A DNA stretch of 64,000 nucleotides, from contig JACQDN010000007.1 in assembly GCA_016201105.1 (NCBI GenBank), forward strand, positions 1-64,000, read 5' to 3'. The notes beneath the pieces are model-generated. The model had not been told where the DNA came from and did not search any database. It was given only the letters and a program-made list of their open reading frames with translations. Made by a program: the position numbers and the translations under genes. Each line of letters opens with the position of its first letter. Position 1 is the stretch's first letter. Source of the DNA: Pseudomonadota bacterium (GTDB lineage: Bacteria; Pseudomonadota; Alphaproteobacteria; Micropepsales; Micropepsaceae). This document shows, piece by piece, positions 37,424-45,790 of the stretch.

Positions 37424-38068
37424 ATGCTCAGATGGTTTCAGGCGCTCATGCCCAAGGAAGAGCGCTTTTTCGACCTGTTCGATCGCCACGCCCAGACCAT
37501 CCTGGACGGGGCCGAGGCGCTGGATTCGCTGCTGAGCGGACGGGCGGCCGTGGCCGAAGCCGCTGCCAAGGTTGTGGCGTTCGAAACCCAGGCCGACGCC
37601 ATCACCCGCGACGTGCTGATCATGGTGCGGCGCTCCTTCATCACCCCGTTCGACCGCGGCGAGATCAAGGACCTCATCAACACGCTCGACGACGCCATCG
37701 ACCAGATGCAGAAAACAGTGAAGGCCATCACGCTGTTCGAAGTGACGAGCTTCGAACCGGAGATGGCCGAAATGGGCAAGAGCATCGTGCAATCGGCCAA
37801 GCTGGCGCGCGAAGCCGTCTCTCTGATGGGCAAGTTGCGCGGCAATCACACGCGGCTCAATACCATCACCGAAGAGATCATCCGCCTGGAGGATGCCGCC
37901 GACAGCCTCAACGACCTGGGCATCAAGGCGCTGTTCACGCGCCATCGCGACGGCAACGCGATGAACTACATCATCGGGGTGGAAGTCTACGATCACCTGG
38001 AAAAGGTGATGGACCGCTTCGAGGACGTCGCCAACCGCATCTCCGGCATCGTCATCGAGCAGATGTGA
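37424..38068 (+). CDS. DUF47/PhoU-like phosphate-transport regulator
   Basis: About 214 residues, all helical in appearance, with the DUF47 features LMPKEERFFDLFDRHA, EADAITRDVL-like TQADAITRDVLIMVRRSFITP, DRGEIKDLINTLDDAIDQM and YDHLEKVMDRFEDVANRISG. Members are PhoU-like partners encoded next to Pit transporters and regulate phosphate uptake. Start at 37424 is decided by the ribosome-binding site; an in-frame ATG at 37361 is less likely. Its stop is 5 bases before the pit start. Confidence 0.88.
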   Translation: MLRWFQALMPKEERFFDLFDRHAQTILDGAEALDSLLSGRAAVAEAAAKVVAFETQADAITRDVLIMVRRSFITPFDRGEIKDLINTLDDAIDQMQKTVKAITLFEVTSFEPEMAEMGKSIVQSAKLAREAVSLMGKLRGNHTRLNTITEEIIRLEDAADSLNDLGIKALFTRHRDGNAMNYIIGVEVYDHLEKVMDRFEDVANRISGIVIEQM

Positions 38069-38073
38069 TCGGC

Positions 38074-39066
38074 ATGACGCTGCTGCTCATCGCGCTCATC
38101 GCCGTCGCCCTGCTGTTCGATTTTCTGAACGGGCTGCACGATGCGGCCAATTCCATCGCCACCATCGTATCCACCCGCGTGCTCTCGCCGCGCTTTGCAG
38201 TGATGTGGGCGGCGGTGTTCAATTTCGTGTCCTTCCTGGTGTTCGGGTTCAGCGTCGCCAAGACCATCGGCGCCGGCATCATCGCACCCGGCGTCATCAA
38301 CGATGCCGTCGTCTTCGGCGCGCTGATGGGCGCCATCGTGTGGAATGTGGTGACGTGGCTGGCGGGCATTCCCTCCTCCAGTTCGCACGCCCTGATCGGC
38401 GGGCTGGTGGGCGCAGGGCTGGCGCGGGCCGGCGGGATGAGCGCCATCGCATGGACGGGCCTCAACAAAACCATCGGCGCCATCTTTCTGTCGCCGACGC
38501 TCGGCTTTGTGCTCGCACTGCTGCTGGTGCTGATCGTGTCGTGGTCGTTCGTGCGCGCGGCGCCCGGCCGCGTCGACGCCCTGTTCCGCCGCGTGCAGTT
38601 CGTCTCCGCGTCGGCCTACTCGCTCGGCCACGGCGCCAACGACGCACAGAAGACCATGGGCATCATCACCGCGCTTTTGGTGGCGCATGGCGCCGTCAAA
38701 GGGGCGTTTCACGTGCCCTTCTGGGTGGTGCTGAGCTGCCAGGCGGCGATGGCGCTGGGCACGCTGATGGGCGGCTGGCGCATCGTGCGCACCATGGGCT
38801 CGCGCATCACCAGGCTTTCTCCGACCCAGGGGGTGTGCGCCGAAACCGCCGGCGCGATCACCCTGTTCCTGGCAACGGGCCTGGGTATTCCCGTCTCCAC
38901 CACCCACACCATCACCGGGGCCATCGTGGGCGTGGGCGCGGCCAGGCGCACCTCGGCCGTGCGCTGGAACGTGGCGAAAGATATTGTTATCGCCTGGGTG
39001 ATTACCATGCCCGCCGCCGGAGTGATCGGGGCGTTGTTCTTTTATGCGTTCGAAGCGTTCTCGTGA
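38074..39066 (+). CDS. pit: Inorganic phosphate transporter, Pit family
   Basis: 330 residues with about ten membrane segments. The duplicated signature appears twice: FDFLNGLHDAANSIATIVSTR at the N-terminus and SLGHGANDAQKTMGI in the second half; GIPSSSSHALIGGLVGAG and GIPVSTTHTITGAIVGVGA are the paired re-entrant loops. It is a low-affinity phosphate/metal-phosphate symporter. A GTG at 38065 would overlap the DUF47 stop, and the ATG at 38074 is preferred. Confidence 0.92.
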   Translation: MTLLLIALIAVALLFDFLNGLHDAANSIATIVSTRVLSPRFAVMWAAVFNFVSFLVFGFSVAKTIGAGIIAPGVINDAVVFGALMGAIVWNVVTWLAGIPSSSSHALIGGLVGAGLARAGGMSAIAWTGLNKTIGAIFLSPTLGFVLALLLVLIVSWSFVRAAPGRVDALFRRVQFVSASAYSLGHGANDAQKTMGIITALLVAHGAVKGAFHVPFWVVLSCQAAMALGTLMGGWRIVRTMGSRITRLSPTQGVCAETAGAITLFLATGLGIPVSTTHTITGAIVGVGAARRTSAVRWNVAKDIVIAWVITMPAAGVIGALFFYAFEAFS

Positions 39067-39067
39067 G

Positions 39068-39523
39068 ATGACCAAAGCCGTTCCGCGCGTCCTTGCGCAG
39101 ACGAACGCTCACCTTCAATACGCAGCGCTGCCCTGGCGCGTGCGCGCGGGCAAACTCGAAGTGCTGCTCATCACCACGCTCAACACTCAGCGCTGGATCG
39201 TGCCAAAGGGCTGGCCGATCGACGGCTTGCCGCCGCATGCCTGCGCCGCCTTCGAAGCACTGGAAGAGGCAGGTGTCTCTGGCGAGATCGCGCAAGCCCC
39301 GCTCGGCTCGTTTTCGTACGGCAAGCAACGTCGCAATGGCGAGATCGTGCGCTGCACCGTGGCGGTGTTCACGCTCAAAGTCACGCGCGAGCGCAAGAAC
39401 TGGGCGGAAAGCTCGGTGCGCAAGCTGCGCTGGTGCCCGCCGGAAGAAGCTGCGCTGACGGTGCGCGAACTGGGTTTGCGCCGACTGCTGGCGGAGTTCG
39501 CAAAGAGATACGAGCTCGCTTAG
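39068..39523 (+). CDS. Nudix-like hydrolase with altered Nudix box
   Basis: 151 residues. The Nudix fold is visible: YAALPWRVRAGKLEVLLITT, RWIVPKGWPIDGLPPHACAAF-type box, then ALEEAGVSGEI. Compared with G-x5-E-x7-R-E-U-x-E-E-x-G-U, the first Glu is Leu and the Arg is Phe, while the later Glu residues are retained. It resembles the diphosphoinositol-polyphosphate-phosphatase-like (DIPP) group. The ATG at 39068 follows the pit stop by 2 bases and could be cotranscribed. Activity is uncertain. Confidence 0.75.
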   Translation: MTKAVPRVLAQTNAHLQYAALPWRVRAGKLEVLLITTLNTQRWIVPKGWPIDGLPPHACAAFEALEEAGVSGEIAQAPLGSFSYGKQRRNGEIVRCTVAVFTLKVTRERKNWAESSVRKLRWCPPEEAALTVRELGLRRLLAEFAKRYELA

Positions 39524-39551
39524 AGCTGGAGGTCTCCAGCGTGCGAGAGCA

Positions 39552-39721
39552 AAGGAAAATGAAGGATTCGCGCGGGCCGGCTTCGCCGGCCGCAGAGCCG
39601 CAGAGATATCGAGTCTTCTGCGCGACCCTCAGGAATTTGAAAGAAGAGCCCTGAAGACTCGCTATCTCTGCGGTGCGGCAAAGCCGCGCCCGCGGCTCCG
39701 CGCGAATCCTTCATTTTCCTT
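39552..39721. repeat. 170-bp inverted-repeat element between convergent genes
   Basis: The outermost 24 bases of each end (39552-39575 and 39698-39721) are perfect inverted copies beginning AAGGAAAATGAAGG. A second arm pair (39598-39618 and 39653-39673, around CTCTGCGG) differs by one base in 21. A small GCCGGC hairpin lies at 39576-39591. It fills the space between the Nudix-like gene and the convergent HEKVH-protein gene, so it may act as a bidirectional terminator or be a mobile palindromic element. Confidence 0.75.
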
Positions 39722-39750
39722 CAAGCTCGCCGCGCACGCGATGTTCGCAA

Positions 39751-40920
39751 CTAATGCGGCATCGGGATTTCCGGTTCGTTGTCGCGCGGCAATTCCTGCT
39801 CGCGTTCGTCGCGTTCCTCGGGCGGCGGACCCTCGTAGTTGCCAGACGAATTGCGCTGCGATTTGGGCTTGGCGGGCGCGCGATAGTTCTGCATGTAGAG
39901 CGGATCGTCTTCGCTGCGCTGTTTCGCCTTTTTCGGGCAGAGCGGTGCGGCGCCCGCATGGGCGAGCATCTCGCCATAGCCGTCGACTTCGCTGTCCGCT
40001 TTCGCCGCGGCGAGCGAGCTGGCGGCCGCGGCCGCAACGGTTTCAGACTTGGCGATTTGCGCCTCGATCGCCTTCTCGTTTTTGGCTTTCTCGGCGGTGC
40101 TGGCAAAGCAAACCGGCGGATCGAGCGCAAGGCCGGGCCAGGATTTCACGGACGACGCAGGCGCAGGCGGCTTGGGGCCGGCGAGCGCGACCTGATCCTT
40201 CTTGCCGGCATCGTCGACCAGCATGCCCACGCGCCCATCATTGGCCTTTGGTGGATTGGGTGCCGGCGCCATTGCTAGGCGGTTTTTTTCCTTCTCCACC
40301 GCGCCGGCGAGTTTCTTGATGGTGTCGAGCAAGTCCTGCCACAGCGCGCAGTTGCCGCCGAAGCATTTGTTCTCGATGAAGCCTTGCAGCTCGGTGACTT
40401 TGACGTCGACCAGCTCGCCCATCTTCGCCAGATCCTTCTTGTCGTGGCTGCGGTCGTATTTCGCCCGCGCGTGGTAGACCCAGCGGTCGATCTCGTAGAT
40501 GGTTTGCGTCCAGGCATCGTACTCACCGGACTCGCTGAGAAATTTTCCCCAGCCCTGATGGGCATGAACTTTCTCGTGAAAGATGATCGCGGCCAGACCG
40601 GCCAACAGCCGCAATTGCTTGTCCGGATCGAGCGCCTTGGTGAGGGGGGCGGCCTGGGTCTTGTCGATGGTGATGTTCGATAGCGAACTGGTCTTGGCCG
40701 AGGTGCCCGGCTCGTTGATGTTGTCGGTATAGAATTTTTCGCGTTTGAGAAAATCGACGATGTTGTCGGCGACGTCGGTGCGACCGTTGTCGCGGATGAA
40801 GTTTGCTGCCGCCGTGATGTTCTGGCCGGCCACCGAGTCCGCGGTGACGACGTCCTTGGCCAAGACTGGCGAGGAGAGCAACAATGCGAGGATTGCGACT
40901 GCGGCTGATAGGCGCGCCAT
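39751..40920 (-). CDS. Secreted protein with HEKVH metal-site-like motif
   Basis: 389 residues. A signal peptide (MARLSAAVAILALLLSSPVL, cleavage near ALA-KD at 21-22) leads to the envelope. AIIFHEKVHAHQGWG at about 111-125 is an HExxH zinc-protease-like motif, and the segment NKCFGGNCALWQDLL and a low-complexity C-terminal half (rich in Pro, Lys, Glu and Ala from about 220 on) follow. I do not recognise a family. The motif suggests a metallopeptidase, but a second downstream ligand is not obvious. It is transcribed divergently from the monooxygenase gene. Confidence 0.65.
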   Translation of the reverse strand: MARLSAAVAILALLLSSPVLAKDVVTADSVAGQNITAAANFIRDNGRTDVADNIVDFLKREKFYTDNINEPGTSAKTSSLSNITIDKTQAAPLTKALDPDKQLRLLAGLAAIIFHEKVHAHQGWGKFLSESGEYDAWTQTIYEIDRWVYHARAKYDRSHDKKDLAKMGELVDVKVTELQGFIENKCFGGNCALWQDLLDTIKKLAGAVEKEKNRLAMAPAPNPPKANDGRVGMLVDDAGKKDQVALAGPKPPAPASSVKSWPGLALDPPVCFASTAEKAKNEKAIEAQIAKSETVAAAAASSLAAAKADSEVDGYGEMLAHAGAAPLCPKKAKQRSEDDPLYMQNYRAPAKPKSQRNSSGNYEGPPPEERDEREQELPRDNEPEIPMPH

Positions 40921-41055
40921 GGGAGCCCCCGAACGAACGCTGCGTCAGTCTAGCAAAGGGATGTCGCCCCGCGCCTGACCCATCTCACCGCTTCACTGGA
41001 AATCCGCGCGGGCGGGGCCGGGAACGGGGGTGGTTTCGGCCCTTGTTTTCCGCTA

Positions 41056-41082
41056 GATTCTGACTGACAAATTATCAGAATC
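41056..41082. promoter_or_regulatory. Inverted repeat in front of the monooxygenase gene
   Basis: GATTCTGA (41056-41063) and TCAGAATC (41075-41082) form an exact 8-bp inverted repeat separated by 11 bases. It is 46 bases upstream of the monooxygenase start, in the intergenic region of a divergent pair, so it may be a regulator-binding operator, for example of the TetR type; no TetR gene is visible in the window. Confidence 0.4.
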
Positions 41083-41127
41083 GTTCGCGACGGGCGTGAA
41101 GCGCGAGCAGAGGGCAGGGTTTTGCAG

Positions 41128-42630
41128 ATGGCCGAGCATTTCGACGTGGTGATCGTGGGGGCGGGGCTGTCCGGTGTGGGCGCGGGCGTGCGGCTGCACG
41201 AGAACTGCCCCTCCAAGAGCTACGTCATCCTGGAAGGACGCCCCGCCATGGGCGGCACCTGGGATCTCTTTCGCTATCCCGGCATCCGCTCGGACAGCGA
41301 CATGCACACGCTGGGCTACGACTTCAAACCGTGGCGCGACGCCAAAGCGATCGCCGACGGGCCGGCGATCCTGAATTACGTCAACGATACGGCGAAGGAA
41401 TACGGCGTCGACCGGCACATCCGCTACAACCACCTGGTGAAGAAGGCCGCGTGGTCGACGAAGGATTCCGCCTGGACGGTGGAAGCCACACGCGGCGGCG
41501 AGACGGTGCGTTTCACCTGCAACATGCTTTTCATGTGCTCGGGCTATTACAGCTACCGCGAAGGCTACACCCCCGAATTCAAAGGCATCGAGACCTACAA
41601 GGGCAAAATCGTCCACCCCCAGAAATGGCCGGAAGATCTCGACTACAAGAACAAGAAGGTGGTGGTGATCGGTTCGGGCGCCACGGCGATGACCCTGGTG
41701 CCGGCGATGGCCGAAGACGCGGCCCACATCACCATGCTGCAACGCTCGCCCACTTACGTCGTCTCGCGCCCCGACAAGGACGCGATCGCCAACACGCTGC
41801 GCAAATACCTGCCCGAGCATTGGGCCTACGCGCTGACGCGCTGGAAAAACGTCACGCTGCAGCAATTCATGTACCGGCGCACCCGCACGCGGCCCGAGCA
41901 GGTCAAGGAGATGCTGCTCAAAGGCGTGCGTAAGGAATTGGGACCGGACTACGACGTCGAGAAGCATTTCACGCCGAGCTACAACCCGTGGGACCAGCGC
42001 CTTTGCCTGGTACCGAACAGCGATCTCTTCGCCGCGATCCGTTCCGGCAAAGCGTCCGTCGTCACCGACCAGATCGACGCCTTCACCGAGAAGGGGATCA
42101 AACTCAAATCCGGCGAGGAACTTGAGGCTGACATCATCGTGACCGCGACAGGGCTCAATCTCGTCATCCTGGGCGAGACGGATTTCGCGGTGGACGGCAG
42201 CGCGGTCGATATCTCCAAAACGTGGTCCTACAAGGGCATGATGTATTCGGATGTGCCCAACATGGTTTCGACCTTCGGCTACATCAACGCGTCGTGGACG
42301 CTGCGCGCGGATCTGACCAGCGAATATGTCTGCCGGCTGATCAATCACATGGACAAGACCCGTGCCCGCCAGGCGACGCCGCGCCTGCGCGAGAGCGACA
42401 GGACCATGCCGGCCAGGCCGTGGATCACCGATTTTTCGAGCGGTTACATGTCGCGCATGATGGACCGCTTCCCCAAGCAGGGCGACCGCGAGCCGTGGAT
42501 CAATCCGCAGAACTACACCCGCGACAAGAAAATGATCCGCTACGGCGAAATCGAAGACGGCGTGCTGGCGTTCAGCAATCCGCAAAAAGCCGCCGTGCCT
42601 GCCGAGCGCCGGCTTGAAGCCGCGGAGTAG
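41128..42630 (+). CDS. Flavin-containing monooxygenase, Baeyer-Villiger-like
   Basis: About 500 residues. FAD-binding GAGLSGVGAGVRL near 10-22 is followed by ILEGRPAMGGTWDLFRYPGIRSDSD. The BVMO-like fingerprint FxGxxxHxxxWP is present as YKGKIVHPQKWP, and VVVIGSGATAMTLVPAMA is the NADPH-binding motif. ATATGLNL marks the second ADP-binding region. Such enzymes oxidise ketones to esters or N/S atoms using NADPH and O2. The ATG at 41128 or a TTG at 41122 are possible starts. Natural substrate unknown. Confidence 0.88.
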   Translation: MAEHFDVVIVGAGLSGVGAGVRLHENCPSKSYVILEGRPAMGGTWDLFRYPGIRSDSDMHTLGYDFKPWRDAKAIADGPAILNYVNDTAKEYGVDRHIRYNHLVKKAAWSTKDSAWTVEATRGGETVRFTCNMLFMCSGYYSYREGYTPEFKGIETYKGKIVHPQKWPEDLDYKNKKVVVIGSGATAMTLVPAMAEDAAHITMLQRSPTYVVSRPDKDAIANTLRKYLPEHWAYALTRWKNVTLQQFMYRRTRTRPEQVKEMLLKGVRKELGPDYDVEKHFTPSYNPWDQRLCLVPNSDLFAAIRSGKASVVTDQIDAFTEKGIKLKSGEELEADIIVTATGLNLVILGETDFAVDGSAVDISKTWSYKGMMYSDVPNMVSTFGYINASWTLRADLTSEYVCRLINHMDKTRARQATPRLRESDRTMPARPWITDFSSGYMSRMMDRFPKQGDREPWINPQNYTRDKKMIRYGEIEDGVLAFSNPQKAAVPAERRLEAAE

Positions 42631-42966
42631 CAGTCGACCTCGCTTAACCCTGTCGAAAAAGTAATGCTGGAGCCGCGGCGGGAAGAATGTCTCGCCGGCG
42701 TCTGTTTTTTGGGCGTTCGAAAAATCAAACCGTGGGTGTCGGCCCTATGCGTGATAGAACACATGTGACTGTGGTTCCGCGAACCGCAGTGAGACTTCTT
42801 CGCAACTGGTCCTTGCGGACCTGACACCGCCGCCTGCTCCCCCAGCGGGGCCTGTTCGTGCAGCGGGCTTTCCCACTCCAGACGCCGTGCTTTCGCGCCA
42901 TTCCGGCCGATTACGTCCTGCCCGCCTTGCCTGGTTACATCTCTGCTTTGAAAGCGTGAAACGAAA
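42631..42966. other. Intergenic region without a recognisable gene
   Basis: These 336 bases separate two plus-strand genes. The sequence is GC-rich, contains a short inverted repeat (GGTTC-CGC-GAACC at about 42771-42783), and shows no confident protein-like frame; long open stretches on the minus strand are shadows of codon bias. A promoter for the hydroxylase gene at 42967 probably lies here. Confidence 0.6.
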
Positions 42967-43806
42967 TTGAGCCATTTCTCCCGCTTCCTGATCGACGATG
43001 CGTATTCCACGCAAGTCTTTCTCTTCGCACTGTTCACCGTTTCGATTTGGACGGTGGAAAGGGCCGCGACCGGGGAAACGACGTTTGCCAAGCTGAAACA
43101 CACCTCGGTCAACGGCCTGTTTCTGTTCTTCGTGGTGCCGGTCCAGCTTTTGATGATGGTTCTCTGCATGGCTTGCGCCAAATGGGTGACGGAGCATCAC
43201 TGGGGCCTGGTCTATCTGCTGGCGACCGCGGAAAATCCCTGGATCAAATACGGCGCGATGTTCTTCGCGCTGGATTTCCTGGACTATGTCTACCACACTG
43301 CGGCGCATCGCATTCCCGTCTTGTGGCGGTTTCATAGCGTGCATCACATGGATCAAGTGGTGGATGTCTCCACCACTTTTCGCGAACATCCCGGTGAAAC
43401 ATTTGTTCGCATCGTCTTTCTGATGCTCTGGGTTCTTCTGTGCGGGGCCTGCGGCCCGGTTCTGATCTTGCGACAAACCGTGCAGACGTTTGCCAACGTT
43501 CTTGCCCACACCTCGCTGCAGCTGCCGGCCGGACCGGCACGCGTGCTTGGCTGGTTCTTCATCACGCCGAACCTTCATCGCGCCCATCATCACTTTCAGC
43601 GGCCCGCGACAAACTGCAATTTCGGCGATGTCTTCAGCATCTGGGATCGCCTTTTCCGAACGCAATTGCGACTGCCTCATCATCAAATCCGGGTGGGGCT
43701 CGACACCCATCTCGACGGCACGCTCGACGCCGCTCTTCTTCGCATTCTCGTGCGCGGCCGTGTGATCGCGCGCGCACTGCTGCGTCTGCAATCCCTGAGG
43801 GCTTAA
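42967..43806 (+). CDS. Fatty-acid hydroxylase/sterol desaturase-family membrane oxygenase
   Basis: 279 residues with four to five hydrophobic segments. The histidine motifs of the di-iron family are complete: HTAAH (HX3H), HSVHH (HX2HH) and HRAHHHF (HX2HH), with NFGDVFSIWDRLF between the last motif and the C-terminus. Members hydroxylate or desaturate sterols, fatty acids or carotenoids. The start is a TTG at 42967 with no strong ribosome-binding site; a later ATG is not excluded. Substrate unknown; the neighbouring flavin monooxygenase may share a lipid-related role. Confidence 0.82.
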   Translation: MSHFSRFLIDDAYSTQVFLFALFTVSIWTVERAATGETTFAKLKHTSVNGLFLFFVVPVQLLMMVLCMACAKWVTEHHWGLVYLLATAENPWIKYGAMFFALDFLDYVYHTAAHRIPVLWRFHSVHHMDQVVDVSTTFREHPGETFVRIVFLMLWVLLCGACGPVLILRQTVQTFANVLAHTSLQLPAGPARVLGWFFITPNLHRAHHHFQRPATNCNFGDVFSIWDRLFRTQLRLPHHQIRVGLDTHLDGTLDAALLRILVRGRVIARALLRLQSLRA

Positions 43807-43819
43807 GAAAAAACCTGGC

Positions 43820-44416
43820 TCAATCGGCTTTGCGCGGCGGATCCAGCACGACAGTCGCGCGGATTGCGTCGAGCAGCTTCAACAACTTTGCTCTGTCGAA
43901 AGGTTTTGCGCTCTTCGCCTGAGCGGAACCGTCGGCGTAGTAAGCGATCGTGTAGTGAACGCCGACGCAGGGGGCGGTGGAAATGCGCCAGACAAAATCC
44001 TCGTAAGTGTACCAGCCGGCCGGATCGCCGCCGACCAGGTGCGCATAGTCCGGCGTATCGGAGTCGAAGGACGAGTTGTAGTCGGGCGGTGGCTCGGCGA
44101 TGAAGCTCCACGCCGCGCATTCCTTGCGGAACGGAGGAAGCGGTAGCACCGCGATGCGTACGCCGGCGCTGTTCAGCGTCGTTCCCGGACCCAGATCGCC
44201 GGACGGCACGATCGCGAGCGCGCGCAGGCGCGGCGGTGGATCGCCGCCTGTGGGATAGTCGTCGTCGTAGTAGTCGGGATCGGCTTTCCAGTCGCGGGGA
44301 AAAGACACGCTAAAGCCGCGCACGTCGTGATAGGTCTGCCAGCCCGCAGGCGTCGCTGCTTGCGATGCCGGCGCGAACAGCGCAAGAAACGGCAGCACGA
44401 GGATGAGCCGCTTCAT
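43820..44416 (-). CDS. Secreted hypothetical protein
   Basis: About 198 residues from the ATG at 44416. A signal peptide (MKRLILVLPFLALFAPASQA, cleavage after ASQA) is clear. The mature part contains VSFPRDWKADPDYYDDDYP, an Asp/Tyr-rich stretch, FRKECAAWSFIAE and APCVGVHYTIAYYADG. I do not recognise a family; an extended start to 44458 is possible but lacks a signal-like beginning. It is the second gene of a small divergent pair of secreted proteins. Confidence 0.65.
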   Translation of the reverse strand: MKRLILVLPFLALFAPASQAATPAGWQTYHDVRGFSVSFPRDWKADPDYYDDDYPTGGDPPPRLRALAIVPSGDLGPGTTLNSAGVRIAVLPLPPFRKECAAWSFIAEPPPDYNSSFDSDTPDYAHLVGGDPAGWYTYEDFVWRISTAPCVGVHYTIAYYADGSAQAKSAKPFDRAKLLKLLDAIRATVVLDPPRKAD

Positions 44417-44475
44417 TTGTCCCTTACGCTCTGCGGCAAATTTGGACGCGCCGAACAAATCCGAAAGGCTTTGCT

Positions 44476-44763
44476 CTAGTGAAAGAGGAAGAAGCCGAAC
44501 GCCAGCGGCAATTCATTGGGATAGACCGGAATGGCGCAAGGCTTGGATTTGTCGTCCATGCCGTTCGATGCTCCGTCGTATTTCAAGGTCGCCGTGCCGT
44601 CGCCGTTGATGTAGACGCAATAGCGCGGTGACGGGTCGGTGACCGTTGCGGCGACCGCCACGACAACCTTCGGATCGGTGGGCTGCACGGCGTCCGCGGC
44701 ATAGACGGAACCCGATAGGGCGCCCGCAAGCGCCATAGCAAGCAACACGACGCGCGCCTTCAC
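44476..44763 (-). CDS. Small secreted protein
   Basis: 95 residues. The GTG at 44763 has GGAGG five bases upstream, which decides the start; the frame is open to 44904 but without a ribosome-binding site. A signal peptide VKARVVLLAMALAGALSGSV ends near YA-AD. The mature chain is short (VVVAVAATVTDPSPRYCVY, then NGMDDKSKPCAIPVYPNE) with two Cys that may pair. Function unknown. Upstream of the secreted hypothetical protein on the same strand, 59 bases apart. Confidence 0.65.
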   Translation of the reverse strand: MKARVVLLAMALAGALSGSVYAADAVQPTDPKVVVAVAATVTDPSPRYCVYINGDGTATLKYDGASNGMDDKSKPCAIPVYPNELPLAFGFFLFH

Positions 44764-45119
44764 GACAACCTCCGAGTTTATTTTCGACAACACCCAGCCG
44801 CAGAGCCGGAAAATCGGCAATTGTGTGAAACACAACGCCCTGAAAGCCGCCTCAGCACAAGCAGCATTGCACGCCGGCCTCTGGGATGAAACGACAAATA
44901 ACAAACAAGCCTCGAGAGTTGTTTGCCAGGCGAACAGGATTTGTTGCAGCCGATTTCAGGCCGTTTGCGGCGCACATTAACGCCGCACCCATGTAGATGA
45001 ACGACCTTGGAGGCGGGGCTGCGGAACCAATCGTCAAAACGCGCATTGTGTGGCGGGGTGCAGCCTCCAGAACAGGTCGCTGCGCCCGGAAATATGGAGG
45101 GGACAATCGGGAGCAACTT
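44764..45119. promoter_or_regulatory. Divergent intergenic region
   Basis: These 356 bases separate the small secreted protein (minus) and the 210-residue secreted protein (plus). Promoters for both are expected. GGGAG at about 45108-45112 sets the plus-strand start at 45120. No other structure was recognised; open frames running in from both sides lack convincing starts. Confidence 0.4.
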
Positions 45120-45752
45120 ATGACTCAACAATCCATGATTGCCGTTTCGGCGCAAAACCTGCGGGCCGGACGGAAATGGGGCGTTTTTGCGGCAGCTCTT
45201 TCATTCGCGGCCGTCTGCGCCTCGACCATCCCCGCATCCGCGGCCACGAGCTACGACTATGTGGGACGTTGGATGAACTTCGATCGCGACAGCAGCGGAA
45301 TTACCGGTCTTGCCATCATGCAACGCGGCGGCGGTTTGGACATCAAAGTTTTTGGGCTGTGCCGCGGTCAGGGGATTTGCGATTGGGACGTCGCGCAAGG
45401 AAATCTCTATGGGCTCGAGAACAATCGCTGGGACGACAGCAGTTGGGGACGCAACTGGAGCGGCTTCAATTGGTCCCTGGACAATTCCTGGACGCGCGAT
45501 GCAGATTACGTGACGGCGACGTTCGACGCCGGTTACGCCAGGAAATTCCTCGTTCTGCACCGCGAACAGGGCGGTCAGCTTCATGTGCAGGTCTTCACGG
45601 ACACGCGCGGGGGCCGCGGGCGCCAGGGTTATGTGTCGGATATCCGGCTGCAACGGTGGGGCAGACCGAACCAGTACGACAATTCCGACAACCGCGACAA
45701 CCGGGATAATCGCGATAACCGCGATAACCAGGACCAGCCCAGCAACTACTGA
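45120..45752 (+). CDS. Secreted Asp-Asn-Arg-repeat protein
   Basis: About 210 residues. GGGAG seven to eight bases before the ATG at 45120 decides the start. A long signal peptide (about residues 18-42, ending in ASAA) leads to a domain with YVGRWMNFDRDSSGITGLAI and a Cys-containing FGLCRGQGICDWDVAQG segment, similar in style to small secreted bacterial domains of unknown function. The C-terminus is a tail of Asn-Asp-Arg units encoded by a 9-bp repeat. Role unknown; two Cys may form a disulfide. Confidence 0.7.
   Translation: MTQQSMIAVSAQNLRAGRKWGVFAAALSFAAVCASTIPASAATSYDYVGRWMNFDRDSSGITGLAIMQRGGGLDIKVFGLCRGQGICDWDVAQGNLYGLENNRWDDSSWGRNWSGFNWSLDNSWTRDADYVTATFDAGYARKFLVLHREQGGQLHVQVFTDTRGGRGRQGYVSDIRLQRWGRPNQYDNSDNRDNRDNRDNRDNQDQPSNY
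45678..45731 (+). repeat. Six 9-bp tandem units encoding Asp-Asn-Arg
   Basis: Six consecutive 9-base units of the form GACAACCGC, with variations, encode the C-terminal Asp-Asn-Arg/Ser/Gln tail of the secreted protein at 45120-45752. The units change mostly at wobble positions, which suggests old duplication. Unit number may vary between strains. Confidence 0.7.
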
Positions 45753-45790
45753 GAAGCGTCTCCTTCGACGTTTCGAAAAATGAGGACTCC

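Noticed and set aside
37993..39075. Long minus-strand open frame opposite pit
   Set aside because: Composition is rich in His, Gly, Arg and Asp, typical of the reverse frame of a GC-rich membrane-protein gene; pit is certain.
41053..42585. Long minus-strand open frame opposite the monooxygenase gene
   Set aside because: It is antisense to a strongly conserved flavoprotein, has His/Arg/Gly/Val-rich shadow composition and no domain.
42771..42783. GGTTC-CGC-GAACC palindrome as an operator
   Set aside because: The arms are only 5 bases and the location is far from a start; chance is likely.
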